Part shown: positions 42,771 to 52,224 of the stretch, one piece after another
Position numbering within the stretch: the first letter of the stretch is position 1
Layout: each line of letters opens with the position of its first letter
NCBI GenBank assembly: GCA_017527905.1
Contig: JAFXPK010000031.1
Location: 1 to 64,000, forward strand
From: Paludibacteraceae bacterium
Lineage (GTDB): Bacteria > Bacteroidota > Bacteroidia > Bacteroidales > Paludibacteraceae
Reading direction: 5' to 3'
DNA: 64,000 nt
Program-made: the position numbers and the translations under genes
The notes under the pieces: generated by a model
The model's input: the letters and a program-made list of their open reading frames with translations, nothing else
What the model was told of the DNA's origin: nothing
The model's database searches: none

Positions 42771-45086
42771 ATGGAGAATATACCATCGATACTGGCGGAT
42801 TTAGCACTGATACTCATATCAGGAGGCGTCATGACCATTCTATTCAAATGGTTGAAGCAGCCGGTCGTACTAGGGTATATCGTGGCTGGCTTTCTTGTCA
42901 GCTCGCAGATTTCCTTGACTCCTACCATCTCTGGCACTTCCGACATAGGCACATGGGCGGACATCGGCGTCATCTTCCTGCTCTTCTGCCTCGGTTTGGA
43001 CTTCAGCTTCAAGAAATTGATCAAGGTGGGTCAGACCGCAGCCATCGGGGCCATCACCATCATCACCTTCATGATCCTGCTAGGGTTCCTTGTGGGTGTC
43101 TCCCTGGGCTGGGGCATCTTCAACAGCCTGCTCCTAGGCGGTATGATCTCCATGTCATCCACCGCCATCATCATCAAAGCATTCGACGACATGGGGCTGC
43201 GCAACCAGTCCTACACCCGCTACGTCTTCGGCATCCTCATCGTGGAAGACCTCATCGCCATCCTCCTGATGGTGCTCATCTCCACGCTGGCTGTCAGCAA
43301 GTCATTTGAGGGGGAAAGCCTCATCATGGCCATCCTGAAACTAATATTCTTCCTAGTCGTTTGGCTGATAGGCGGCATCTATTTCATACCGATCATCCTA
43401 CGGAAGGCGAAGAAGGTGCTGAACGACGAGACCTTGCTGGTCTTCTCGCTGGGCTTGTGCTTCGGCATGGTGCTCTTCGCGAAGACGGTGGGTTTCTCCT
43501 CCGCGCTAGGCGCCTTCGTTATGGGCTCCATCCTAGCGGAGACATTGGATGCGGAAAGGATCGAGCGGTTGGTGCGCCCCCTGAAGGACACCTTCGGCGC
43601 CATCTTCTTCGTGTCGGTCGGCATGATGGTGGACTTCGCCGTCATCACGCAGTACATCGTGCCGATCATCATCATCACCTTGGCGATCATCTTCGGACAG
43701 ATCATCTTCGGCACCTGCGGTCTGCTCTTGGCGAACCAGCCCCTGAAGACCGCCATCCAGTCCGGCTTCTGCCTCACGCAGATCGGCGAGTTCGCCTTCA
43801 TCATCGCCATGTTGGGTATCAACCTCAAGGTCATCGACCCGTTCATCTATCCCGTGATCGTGGCGGTGTCGGTCATCACGATTTTCCTCACGCCTTACAT
43901 CATGCGGCTTTCGGAGCCGGCCTACAACTTCATATCGAGCCACATGCCCGAGACATGGGCGAACGCCATCGAACGCCGCTCCACCTCCGGGAAGTCCGCT
44001 CACGTGCAGAACGTATGGTACAGCCTGCTGTCGCAGATCATCCGCATCATATTCGTCTACTCGATGCTGACCATCGCCATCGAGCTGCTCTCCATCAAAT
44101 ACTTCATACCGTTCGTCACCAGCAAAATCGAGGGCTATTGGGGCGCCATCGTGGGCGCAGGCATCACCATCCTGATTATCTCCCCTCTCCTGCGCGCGAT
44201 GGTGGCGAAGAAAAACCATTCGCTGGAATTCAAATATCTCTGGAAGACAAGCAAATACAACCATGCGCCCTTGCTGGCCACCATCTTGCTGCGTTTCTTC
44301 CTCGCCGCCACATTCGTCTACTTCATACTGCTGAAGACGGCGGAACTACTGCACATCAACATTGGATTCCTCTTCATCGCGGCATTCGTCATATGCGCCG
44401 CCGTCATCATCGTCCTGATGCTACGGTCCAGACGTATCAAATTATATTCCATCACCCTGGAGCGCAAATTCATGCACAACCTCAACTCGAGGGAATACGA
44501 GGAGAAAAAGAAATCGAGGGCGAAGGAGGTCTTCGGCAAAAAGGAACTGGCCCAAAGCCTCTCCGCGCATGACCTGCACTTGGTCGACTTCGAGGTGCCT
44601 CAGTTCTCGAAAGTGATAGGATATACCCTAAGGAGGATGAATTTCCACCAGAAGCACGGTGTCTACGTGGTCTCCATCATGCGAGGCAAACAACGCATCA
44701 ACATCCCTTCGGCGGAGGAGGTCATCTTCCCGTTCGACAAACTGCTCGTGCTCGGTAGCGACGAACAACTGAAATCATTCAGCGCCGCCCTCAACACCAA
44801 CAACGAGGATTGGGTCCGCGACACGAAGAACACCGGCGTCGTCATCGAGCAGTTCCAGATTTCAGAAAAATCCACCTTGGCGGGGAAATCCATCAGCCAG
44901 TCCGGCATCAAGGAACACTCCAAATGCATGGTCGTCGGCATAGAACATGAGGGCGTGACCACCATGAATCCATCCCCTAACACCACCATCATGCAGGGCG
45001 ACTTCATCTGGATCGTGGGCGAGGCCCAAAAGATCCAGGAACTGATGAAAAATTGCGAATCCATCTACGTGTTGGACCAGCAGTAA
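42771..45086 (+). CDS. KefB-like monovalent cation:proton antiporter (CPA2)
   Basis: A 771-residue inner-membrane antiporter. The CPA2 Na/H-exchanger domain is at about 5-385, with GVIFLLFCLGLDFSFKKL, LLGGMISMSSTAIIIKAFDD and SSALGAFVMGSILAET. A second hydrophobic block of four to five helices follows (about 415-565), then a cytoplasmic tail with two TrkA-C-like domains (about 600-670 and 690-768). Such tails regulate K+ or Na+ efflux by ligand binding. It is transcribed away from the two-component operon, with the promoters between them. Confidence 0.9.
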   Translation: MENIPSILADLALILISGGVMTILFKWLKQPVVLGYIVAGFLVSSQISLTPTISGTSDIGTWADIGVIFLLFCLGLDFSFKKLIKVGQTAAIGAITIITFMILLGFLVGVSLGWGIFNSLLLGGMISMSSTAIIIKAFDDMGLRNQSYTRYVFGILIVEDLIAILLMVLISTLAVSKSFEGESLIMAILKLIFFLVVWLIGGIYFIPIILRKAKKVLNDETLLVFSLGLCFGMVLFAKTVGFSSALGAFVMGSILAETLDAERIERLVRPLKDTFGAIFFVSVGMMVDFAVITQYIVPIIIITLAIIFGQIIFGTCGLLLANQPLKTAIQSGFCLTQIGEFAFIIAMLGINLKVIDPFIYPVIVAVSVITIFLTPYIMRLSEPAYNFISSHMPETWANAIERRSTSGKSAHVQNVWYSLLSQIIRIIFVYSMLTIAIELLSIKYFIPFVTSKIEGYWGAIVGAGITILIISPLLRAMVAKKNHSLEFKYLWKTSKYNHAPLLATILLRFFLAATFVYFILLKTAELLHINIGFLFIAAFVICAAVIIVLMLRSRRIKLYSITLERKFMHNLNSREYEEKKKSRAKEVFGKKELAQSLSAHDLHLVDFEVPQFSKVIGYTLRRMNFHQKHGVYVVSIMRGKQRINIPSAEEVIFPFDKLLVLGSDEQLKSFSAALNTNNEDWVRDTKNTGVVIEQFQISEKSTLAGKSISQSGIKEHSKCMVVGIEHEGVTTMNPSPNTTIMQGDFIWIVGEAQKIQELMKNCESIYVLDQQ

Positions 45087-45183
45087 AGGCCTTCCAAACC
45101 CCTTAAAATATCAACTCTTAAGCTCTAATTCTTAACCAAAAAGGGAGGTTATAGCCTCATGTGTCAATTCTATAATTATAGGG

Positions 45184-45214
45184 TTGGCATTTTCGTTTTT
45201 TATATCTAATTTTG
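45184..45214 (+). promoter_or_regulatory. Promoter of the dehydratase/activase gene
   Basis: TTG at 45184-45186, a 20-base spacer and TAATTTTG at 45207-45214: a good match, with a leader of about 20 bases before the ATG. Confidence 0.75.
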
Positions 45215-45240
45215 CAAATATTTTCACGTAAGGTATTTTT

Positions 45241-48200
45241 ATGTTCAAAATAGGACTTGATATTGGCTCTACTACGGCAAAGATTGTAGTGCTGAACGAA
45301 GCTGGGGAAGTAGTATACTCTTCATATAAACGCCACTTGGCTAACGTCAAAGGCGCCATATCTGCTTTCCTGGAGGAGCTGAAAAACACACTATCAACGG
45401 AAAAATTCACGCTCTCCATCACGGGATCCGTAGGATTGGGCGTGTCTGAACGATACGATATTCCCTTCGTCCAGGAGGTGATCGCCGCCACGGAATTCAC
45501 GAAACAAGTACACCCGGAAATATCCACCATCATCGACATAGGCGGTGAGGACGCTAAGATCGTATACCTCAAGAACGGGCAGGTCTCCGACCTCCGTATG
45601 AACGGTAACTGCGCCGGCGGTACAGGCGCGTTCATCGACCAGATGGCGCTTTGCCTTGGCGTGGAGGTCTCCGAGCTGGACGGGCTCGCCAAGAACGCGC
45701 AACACGTCTACCCGATTGCTTCCCGTTGCGGCGTATTCTCCAAAACGGACATTCAGAACCTCGTGGCGCGCAACGCTTCCAAGGAAGACATCGCCGCCTC
45801 CATATTCCGCGCCGTGGCCGTACAGACCGCCAGCGCATTGTCACACGGCTGCGAAGTGCGCCCTAAGGTGCTCTTCTGCGGCGGTCCGCTCACCTTCATC
45901 GGTTCCCTCCGGAAGGCCATCGCGGACTACTTCAGACTAGACATCAACGACGACTGCGTCATCCTTGAGAACGCAAACATCATCCCTGCCTGGGGTACCG
46001 CTCTCTTCAAGAACGACATGACCCCGATCAACATCGAGGAACTGACGGAGATACTGAACCGTGAGCCTGTTCAAAAGAACACGGCCAACCCTAATAAGAA
46101 CAAGACGAACGTCATCCTGCCTCCTATCTTCCACGACGAGGAGGAATACATGGCTTGGAAGGCGGAGAAGGAGAAGTCGCACATCCCTGTGGTCAACCTC
46201 AACGAGTGCAAGGGCAAGACCTACTTGGGTATCGACTCCGGCTCCACCACAACGAAGATCGTCCTCATCAACGAGACAGGTGACATCCTCTACAAATACT
46301 ACACCCACAACGGCGGTAACCCGATCGGTGCCGTGCGCCGCGGACTGGAGAAGCTGAAGGCCCGTTGCATCGAAGAGAAACTAGACCTGGAGATCACGGC
46401 AGGTTGCTCCACCGGCTACGGTGAGGACCTCATCAAGGCGGCTTTCTCGCTCGACTTCGGCATGATCGAGACGATGGCACACTACGTGGCCGCCAAGAAC
46501 ATGTGCCCGGATGTCTCCTTCATCCTCGACATCGGTGGACAGGACATGAAGGCCATCTACGTGGAGAACGGCGCACTGACCCGCATGGAGATCAACGAGG
46601 CCTGCTCGTCGGGCTGCGGATCCTTCATCGAGACATTCGCCCAGACACTCAACTGCGAGATCACCGACTTCGTCTACCAGGCTTGCCAAAGCCAAAACCC
46701 GTGCGACCTCGGTACACGCTGCACCGTCTTCATGAACTCCAAGGTGAAACAGGTGCTGCGCGAAGGCTACTCGGTGAGCGACATCGCCGCCGGCCTCGCC
46801 TACTCGGTTGTCAAGAACTGCCTCTTCAAGGTGTTGAAGATCAAGAACTACGACGAACTGGGCAAGAACATCGTCCTCCAAGGCGGTACGATGAAGAACG
46901 ACTCCATCGTCAAGGCGTTCGAGAACCTCACCGGCAAAAACGTGTACTGCAACAACGTGCCGGAGCTGATGGGCGCCTATGGTTGTGCCCTCTACGCCAA
47001 GAAGATGCACGACCAGAACAAGAAAGCGACACCGCTTGACAACTACCTTATGTCGGCGGACTTCGATTCGAAAGTATTGTCCTGCAAAGGATGCGACAAT
47101 AATTGCCAGATCACGAAATACAACTTCAAGAGCGGCGGCACCTACTACTCCGGTAATAAGTGCGAGAAGATATTCAACAACGGTGGCTACAAGGTGAAGC
47201 CGGGCATCGACATGAGCGCGAGGAAGTACCACGAGCTCTTCGACCGCGCCGAGCAACCGTCCAAGCTGCTCTCCCCGCTCTTCCGCATGGGTATCCCACG
47301 CGCGCTGAACATGTACGAGGAGTTCCCATTCTGGCACACCTTCTTCACGGAGTGTAACATACAAGTGGAAATATCCTCCACATCCACCTATAGAAACTAT
47401 GAAAGGGGCGTGCACACCGTCATGTCGGACAACATCTGCTTCCCTGCGAAGCTGGTGCACAGCCACATTTACGAACTGCAGGAGAAGGGCGTGGACCGCA
47501 TCTTCTTCCCGCGCGTCGTCTACGAGTGTGTGGAGGACAACGCCGCCCACAACAGCTTCAACTGCCCGATCATCATCGGTTACCCGGACGTGGTGCAGAG
47601 CGCCATCGACTCGGAGATACCGATCGACTCGCCGGTCATCTCCTTCAAGGACGAGAAACTCCTGCTCAAGCAATTGATCCGCTACATGAAGGGTCTGGGC
47701 GTCTCCGAAAAGGTGGTGAAAGCCGCCCACGCCAAAGCGGTGCAGGTATATAGCGAGTTCGGACTGAACCTCCGCCGCCTCAACGAGGAGGCGTACGAGA
47801 AGGCGAAGAAGGAGGACCGTCTGGTCATCGTGCTGGCGGGAAGACCTTACCACACCGACCCGCTCGTGCAGCATAAAGTGTCCGAGATGATTTCGCAGAT
47901 GGGCGTGGACGTCATCACGGAGGAGGTCTCAAGAAAGAACAACTGCGACGAGAAGGAGGCCTTCATCATCAAGCAATGGTCCTTCGTCAACCGTATCCTC
48001 AACTCCGCCCAATGGGCAGCAAGACAGGGAAGGAACGTCCACTACGTGGAGACCACCTCCTTCGGTTGCGGACCGGACGCCTTCTTCACGGACGAGGTGC
48101 GCAGCTTGCTCAACCGATATGGTAAGTCATTGACTTTATTGAAGATAGACGATATCAACAACGTGGGCTCCATGAAGCTCCGCGTGCGCTCCCTCATCGA

Positions 48201-49476
48201 GAGCCTCAAGTTCGAGGCCAAGGAAACCACCGAGGTGAAGCCGTTCATCAAGCCTAAACGCTTCGAGGTGGGCGACAACGAGCGCAGGAAGATCCTCGCG
48301 CCATTCTTCACGGAATACCTCTCCCCACTCTTCCCGGCCGCCTTCAAATGGGCTGGCTACGACATGGAATCCCTGCCGTTGAGCAATGCGGATTCGAACG
48401 ATGTGGGACTGAAATACTCCAACAACGAGGTCTGCTACCCAGCCACCCTGATCGTGGGCGACCTGATCAAGGCATTGCAGTCGGGCAAGTATGACCTAGA
48501 CAAGGTGGCCGTGGCCGTCACCCAATTGGGACAATGCCGCGCCGCCAACTACCCTCCGCTGATCCGCAAGGCGATCGTGGACGCCGGCTTCGAGCAGGTG
48601 CCTGTCATCGGTATCGGCGGAACGGACAATATCGAAGACCAACCGGGCTTCAAGCTGAACCTCATCAAGGCGGCTCCGCTCGTCATATACGCCACCATGT
48701 ACGGAGACTGGCTCTCCATCTTCTACCACGCCATCGCAGTGCGTGAGAGAAACAAGGGCGAGGCGCGCAAGCTGCGTGACCTCTACTTGGAGAAGGCGAA
48801 ACCATTGGTCGAGAAGGGTGACACGAAGGGTCTGCTGAAGCTGACCGGCGAGGCCGCCCGGGCCTTCAACGAGGTGCCTATCTACGAAGACCGTGTCTAT
48901 CCGAAGGCAGGTATCACAGGCGAGATATTCCTGAAATTCAACCCATACGCGCACCGCTACGTGCCGGATTGGCTGATGGAGCATGGCGTCGAGGTCGTGC
49001 CATCCGCCGTGCACAACTTCTTCTTCCGCGCCTTCGTCAACTACAAGTTCAACAAAGAGAACTTCGTGAAGCGCTTCAAGGTGCCGCCATTGGTCATCGA
49101 CATGGCCTACAACCTCATCCGCAAGGTAATGAAGAAGATCGAGGCGGAGGCCTCCCAGTTCAGGTACTACAAGCCGGAGCAGGACATCAAGACCATCAGC
49201 GAATACGCGAAGGATGTGATCAGCCTCTCCGCCCAGTTCGGCGAGGGATGGTTGTTGCCGGCGGAGGTCATCGCCTTCATGAAGGACGGATGCAACAACG
49301 TCGTCAGCATGCAGCCGTTCGGTTGCATCGCCAACCACATCGTGGCGCGCGGTATCGAGAAGAAGCTGAAGAAGGAGTACCCACAACTGAACATGCTCTC
49401 CCTCGACTTCGACGGAGGCGTCAGCGAAGCGAACATCGCCAACCGATTGTTGCTGTTCACCAGCAACATGAAATGA
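45241..49476 (+). CDS. 2-hydroxyacyl-CoA dehydratase activase fusion protein
   Basis: A 1411-residue protein of the BadF/BadG/BcrA/BcrD ATPase group. Two ASKHA ATPase domains come in tandem: residues about 4-260 (GLDIGSTTAKIVVL, IGGEDAKIVYL, NCAGGTGAFIDQMA) and about 320-580 (GIDSGSTTTKIVLI, IGGQDMKAIYV, EACSSGCGSFIE); each carries the Cys that could ligate a bridging 4Fe-4S cluster. A Cys-rich linker (CKGCDNNCQI) follows, then a DUF2229-type region and an HgdB-like dehydratase part to the end. In known systems the activase drives one-electron ATP-dependent reduction of the dehydratase under anaerobiosis. Here both may be in one chain. It is single-gene and its substrate is unknown. Confidence 0.9.
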   Translation: MFKIGLDIGSTTAKIVVLNEAGEVVYSSYKRHLANVKGAISAFLEELKNTLSTEKFTLSITGSVGLGVSERYDIPFVQEVIAATEFTKQVHPEISTIIDIGGEDAKIVYLKNGQVSDLRMNGNCAGGTGAFIDQMALCLGVEVSELDGLAKNAQHVYPIASRCGVFSKTDIQNLVARNASKEDIAASIFRAVAVQTASALSHGCEVRPKVLFCGGPLTFIGSLRKAIADYFRLDINDDCVILENANIIPAWGTALFKNDMTPINIEELTEILNREPVQKNTANPNKNKTNVILPPIFHDEEEYMAWKAEKEKSHIPVVNLNECKGKTYLGIDSGSTTTKIVLINETGDILYKYYTHNGGNPIGAVRRGLEKLKARCIEEKLDLEITAGCSTGYGEDLIKAAFSLDFGMIETMAHYVAAKNMCPDVSFILDIGGQDMKAIYVENGALTRMEINEACSSGCGSFIETFAQTLNCEITDFVYQACQSQNPCDLGTRCTVFMNSKVKQVLREGYSVSDIAAGLAYSVVKNCLFKVLKIKNYDELGKNIVLQGGTMKNDSIVKAFENLTGKNVYCNNVPELMGAYGCALYAKKMHDQNKKATPLDNYLMSADFDSKVLSCKGCDNNCQITKYNFKSGGTYYSGNKCEKIFNNGGYKVKPGIDMSARKYHELFDRAEQPSKLLSPLFRMGIPRALNMYEEFPFWHTFFTECNIQVEISSTSTYRNYERGVHTVMSDNICFPAKLVHSHIYELQEKGVDRIFFPRVVYECVEDNAAHNSFNCPIIIGYPDVVQSAIDSEIPIDSPVISFKDEKLLLKQLIRYMKGLGVSEKVVKAAHAKAVQVYSEFGLNLRRLNEEAYEKAKKEDRLVIVLAGRPYHTDPLVQHKVSEMISQMGVDVITEEVSRKNNCDEKEAFIIKQWSFVNRILNSAQWAARQGRNVHYVETTSFGCGPDAFFTDEVRSLLNRYGKSLTLLKIDDINNVGSMKLRVRSLIESLKFEAKETTEVKPFIKPKRFEVGDNERRKILAPFFTEYLSPLFPAAFKWAGYDMESLPLSNADSNDVGLKYSNNEVCYPATLIVGDLIKALQSGKYDLDKVAVAVTQLGQCRAANYPPLIRKAIVDAGFEQVPVIGIGGTDNIEDQPGFKLNLIKAAPLVIYATMYGDWLSIFYHAIAVRERNKGEARKLRDLYLEKAKPLVEKGDTKGLLKLTGEAARAFNEVPIYEDRVYPKAGITGEIFLKFNPYAHRYVPDWLMEHGVEVVPSAVHNFFFRAFVNYKFNKENFVKRFKVPPLVIDMAYNLIRKVMKKIEAEASQFRYYKPEQDIKTISEYAKDVISLSAQFGEGWLLPAEVIAFMKDGCNNVVSMQPFGCIANHIVARGIEKKLKKEYPQLNMLSLDFDGGVSEANIANRLLLFTSNMK

Positions 49477-49534
49477 CAAAGCGATTCAAAAAGGAATGTG
49501 TAACACGATTAACGAGAAAATAACAATTATTCAT

Positions 49535-50440
49535 ATGAAAAAATTAGTCAAATTATTTATGGCGGCTGTGCTGACAGTCCTTTCCTACGGTAATGCATTT
49601 GCCACAACATCAGAAGCAGACTCCGTCCTGGCGGCGAAATTGGTACAATCCCCTAAAGTCAGTGCCGATTCTGTCATCGCGACAAGTCTAAAAGCGACGA
49701 ATCTGGATATGAATACGATCACGGCAGGAACGGTTAACTCGACAGAACGCATGTATACACCTTTTTTATCCGCCACAAAAATTGAGACGAAGGATTACAT
49801 CAAGACGAAAGGACTGCAAGTCTTCAAAGATTTCTCACTGATGCCAAGCGTCAACGCGACAGGCGAGGACGCAACCAGCCCTACGTTTGTCATGTACTAT
49901 GGGGGAAGCTCTATGTCTAACTGCTTCAGCATCAAATTCGACAACGACACCGTCGCAAAGGACTTGGGAATGAAATTTTCCACAAAATCATACTCGGGCT
50001 TTCACCACATCACCTTCGATGCCTCTGAATACAACTTCAAATTCGAGGACGGTGATAAAACCGGCGTCATGAAAGTGGACGGCAAGATCATCTGCAAGAG
50101 TGAAATCCGCGTGGCGGAGGTCAACACGGACAAGGTGAACTCCAAGGACATCACCGCCAAGAACATCAACGTGGAGCTGGACAACGCCGCCGACTATGTG
50201 TTCGAGGATGGATATGACCTGAAGTCATTGGGCGAAGTGGAGGAGTACGTGAAGAGCAACAAACACCTGCCGGGCGTCCCTTCCGCATCGGAATTCCAAA
50301 ACAAGGGCATGAACGTCTCCGAGATGAGCAACCTTCTGCTCGAGAAGGTGGAGGAACTCACGCTGCACCTGATCCGCATGCAGAAGGAAATCGACCAACT
50401 GAGGGAGGAGAACAACGCCTTGAAGGCAAATAACAAGTAG
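49535..50440 (+). CDS. Secreted protein with S74-like/intramolecular-chaperone C terminus (copy 1)
   Basis: A 301-residue exported protein. The signal peptide is MKKLVKLFMAAVLTVLSYGNAFA. The N-terminal part has repeated short motifs (SLKATNLDMNTITAGTVNS) that suggest a beta-helical or adhesin-like stalk. The C terminus has GYDLKSLGEVEEYVKSNKHLPGVPSASEF, like the tail found in Bacteroidota cell-surface proteins related to peptidase S74, ending in a coiled coil (EKVEELTLHLIRMQKEIDQLREE). I took the ATG at 49535 because it opens the signal peptide. Its paralogue follows 65 bases downstream; the C-terminal 100 residues are nearly identical. Confidence 0.8.
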   Translation: MKKLVKLFMAAVLTVLSYGNAFATTSEADSVLAAKLVQSPKVSADSVIATSLKATNLDMNTITAGTVNSTERMYTPFLSATKIETKDYIKTKGLQVFKDFSLMPSVNATGEDATSPTFVMYYGGSSMSNCFSIKFDNDTVAKDLGMKFSTKSYSGFHHITFDASEYNFKFEDGDKTGVMKVDGKIICKSEIRVAEVNTDKVNSKDITAKNINVELDNAADYVFEDGYDLKSLGEVEEYVKSNKHLPGVPSASEFQNKGMNVSEMSNLLLEKVEELTLHLIRMQKEIDQLREENNALKANNK

Positions 50441-50505
50441 GATTAAGTGATAGACCCGCACTAGTCATATGAGCTAAATGCACGAACATCATTAATAACT
50501 ATTAT

Positions 50506-51399
50506 ATGAAAAAAATAATCACACGCTCCATTATGTTTGTCTTGGCGATCCTTTCCCTCGACAACGCATACGCTACGTTTGTCGAGGCGGACACCGCTTT
50601 GGCAACAAAATTGGTAGAAACCGCAAAGGTCAATGCGGACTCTGTCATCGCGACAAACCTGAAAGCGACGAATTTGGAAATGAAAACGATAACGGCTGAA
50701 ACGGTTAACGCAACATCTAATGTAAATTCGGATATCATAACCGCCAAGACCATTCAAGCGTCAAACAAATCCTCAGCGAGAATAGTGCAAGCTCATGAAT
50801 ATTTGATACTGAGACCAAGTTCCACGACTGATGCAGATGCGAGCGACCCTATATTTCTCATGAATTATGGATCCAGCGATATGTCAAACAAGTTCTCAAT
50901 ACATTTTGATAACGACACCGTCGCATCCGACATAGGCATACAACTCTCCACAAGTTCATATACAGGTCATCATCATATGAATTTCGCAGCATATGAGTAT
51001 AACTTCCTATTCTATGATAAATCGGGCAAAAAAAGCACTCGCACTATGAATGTGGATGGCAGGATTGTCTGCAAGGAGGAGATCCGTGTGGCGGAGGTCA
51101 ACACGGACAAAGTGAATGCCAAGGACATCAACGTGGAGTTGGGCAATGCGGCCGACTACGTCTTCGACGAAGGATATGACCTGAAGTCATTGGGAGAAGT
51201 GGAGGAGTACGTGAAGAGCAACAAACACTTGCCGGGCGTCCCTTCCGCATCGGAGTTCCAAGAAAAAGGCATGAACGTCTCCGAGATGAGCAACCTCCTG
51301 CTCGAAAAGGTGGAGGAACTCACGCTGCACTTGATCCGCCTGCAGAAAGAGGTGGACCAACTGAGGGAGGAGAACAACGCGTTGAAAAACAGAGAATAA
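50506..51399 (+). CDS. Secreted protein with S74-like/intramolecular-chaperone C terminus (copy 2)
   Basis: A 297-residue paralogue of the preceding protein. It shares the signal peptide type (MKKIITRSIMFVLAILSLDNAYA), the stalk repeats (NLKATNLEMKTITAETVNAT), a middle domain with MSNKFSIHFDNDTVASDIGI and a near-identical tail; it lacks a five-residue ITAKN segment of copy 1. The middle regions have diverged much more than the ends. A strong terminator follows. The function is unknown; surface display or a trimeric fibre is inferred from the coiled coil. Confidence 0.8.
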   Translation: MKKIITRSIMFVLAILSLDNAYATFVEADTALATKLVETAKVNADSVIATNLKATNLEMKTITAETVNATSNVNSDIITAKTIQASNKSSARIVQAHEYLILRPSSTTDADASDPIFLMNYGSSDMSNKFSIHFDNDTVASDIGIQLSTSSYTGHHHMNFAAYEYNFLFYDKSGKKSTRTMNVDGRIVCKEEIRVAEVNTDKVNAKDINVELGNAADYVFDEGYDLKSLGEVEEYVKSNKHLPGVPSASEFQEKGMNVSEMSNLLLEKVEELTLHLIRLQKEVDQLREENNALKNRE

Positions 51400-51419
51400 T
51401 AGCCAATAGCTGAAACATA

Positions 51420-51462
51420 CGGGGCGGGCGGATCACAAGATAATCCGTCCGCCCCGATTTTT
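51420..51462 (+). terminator. Terminator after the S74-like pair
   Basis: A 14-bp GC-rich stem (CGGGGCGGGCGGAT with ATCCGTCCGCCCCG, one G-T pair) and a T5 run. Confidence 0.9.
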
Positions 51463-51539
51463 GGGAGGGGGAAGGCGTGCCATTGATTAAATGAATTACG
51501 TTGCTGAACGTGCTTACATTCTACATTTTCGTATCCCCC

Positions 51540-51790
51540 ACGGTCTGAAAGGCCACAACATTATCTAGCCTAGGGCAACGCCCTAGGGATTTATGAAACG
51601 ATAGTTCGACGGAGTCAATTATGAGTTGGGGGGACGGACGTCTCTACATGCTGCGCACAATTAAGCCCCAGCGGGGCGGCATCCCCCAGGCAGGGGTGTA
51701 AACCCCTGTATGATGAACGGGTTTTGGGGAGTGGAGCCCTGAAAGGGCGAAACATTATATAGCCTAGGGCGTTGCCCTAGGCTAAATTGG
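51540..51790. repeat. Cluster of dispersed palindromic (REP-like) elements
   Basis: Two copies of one element, at about 51547-51596 and 51737-51786, share ctgaaaggsc, acattat, tagcctagggc and a second arm gccctagg; the second copy is a perfect inverted repeat (TAGCCTAGGGC, gtt, GCCCTAGGCTA). Between them are GCCCCAGCGGGGC near 51665 and a CCCC-GGGG-CCCC element near 51690. Such motif sets occur as dispersed repeats in several Bacteroidota; that is from memory. No coding region is present in this stretch. Confidence 0.8.
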
Positions 51791-51805
51791 TCCCAGTCCA
51801 TCTAT

Positions 51806-51859
51806 TTGCTTAACCGGTTAAGCAATTTTATAACAATTTTGCTTAATGGATTAAGCAAA
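51806..51859. promoter_or_regulatory. Two palindromes 33 bp apart, possible operator pair
   Basis: TTGCTTAACCGGTTAAGCAA at 51806-51825 is a perfect 20-bp palindrome. TTTGCTTAAT-GG-ATTAAGCAAA at 51838-51859 has 10-bp arms. The centres are 33 bases apart. The TTAACCGGTTAA core resembles LacI-family operators. They lie about 210 bases upstream of the GH5 promoter. The alternative is another 33-bp repeat remnant like those near the ATPase genes. Confidence 0.5.
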
Positions 51860-52064
51860 TTTTGTATACCCGTAGGGATTTTGGTTTCCAATACCAAGAC
51901 TCACCAAACCGGGAGCCCCCACCGCCCACAACGGTTTCATTTATCATATCGGATATTTGCAACTATTTGTTATTTAACCATTTACAACCCACCACCCCAT
52001 AGACGCCAAAAGTCCGATCGCCTTCCGCCTCGTCCCGTCCGCGGAAAGAGAATGCAAAAAAAAG
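51860..52064. other. Intergenic region before the GH5 promoter
   Basis: I see no gene or clear RNA element here. Two short open frames exist but overlap repeats and the promoter. Confidence 0.4.
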
Positions 52065-52094
52065 TTTGTCGCGATGTTTTTTTTTATATATTTG
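52065..52094 (+). promoter_or_regulatory. Promoter of the GH5 gene
   Basis: TTTG at 52065-52068, an 18-base spacer and TATATTTG at 52087-52094: near-ideal Bacteroidota promoter. The leader before the ATG at 52225 is about 125 bases. Confidence 0.8.
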
Positions 52095-52224
52095 CATGCT
52101 TGGATAGTGAACCATGTTCCCAGACATCGATTTGGCATACTTCGTTGATGTGTATCCAAAGAAAATGAAAAAGGTTAATGACAAATAATTATCAGAATCA
52201 GTAATAATTTTAATTTTTAATCAC

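Noticed and set aside
43361..44572. 403-codon plus-strand frame inside the KefB-like gene
   Set aside because: An alternate-frame shadow rich in His, Arg and Gly, with no family motif; the KefB frame has continuous membrane helices and TrkA-C domains.
46381..47874. 497-codon open frame antisense to the activase gene
   Set aside because: A frame shadow of a GC-rich, strongly coding gene; composition (His, Val and Arg rich) and lack of motifs show it is not real. The same holds for long antisense frames at 12214-13485, 32004-33104, 36688-37731, 16373-17374, 19774-20808 and 10238-11110.
51806..52168. 120-codon frame before the GH5 gene
   Set aside because: It covers the paired palindromes and the GH5 promoter, has low-complexity content and no recognisable domain.
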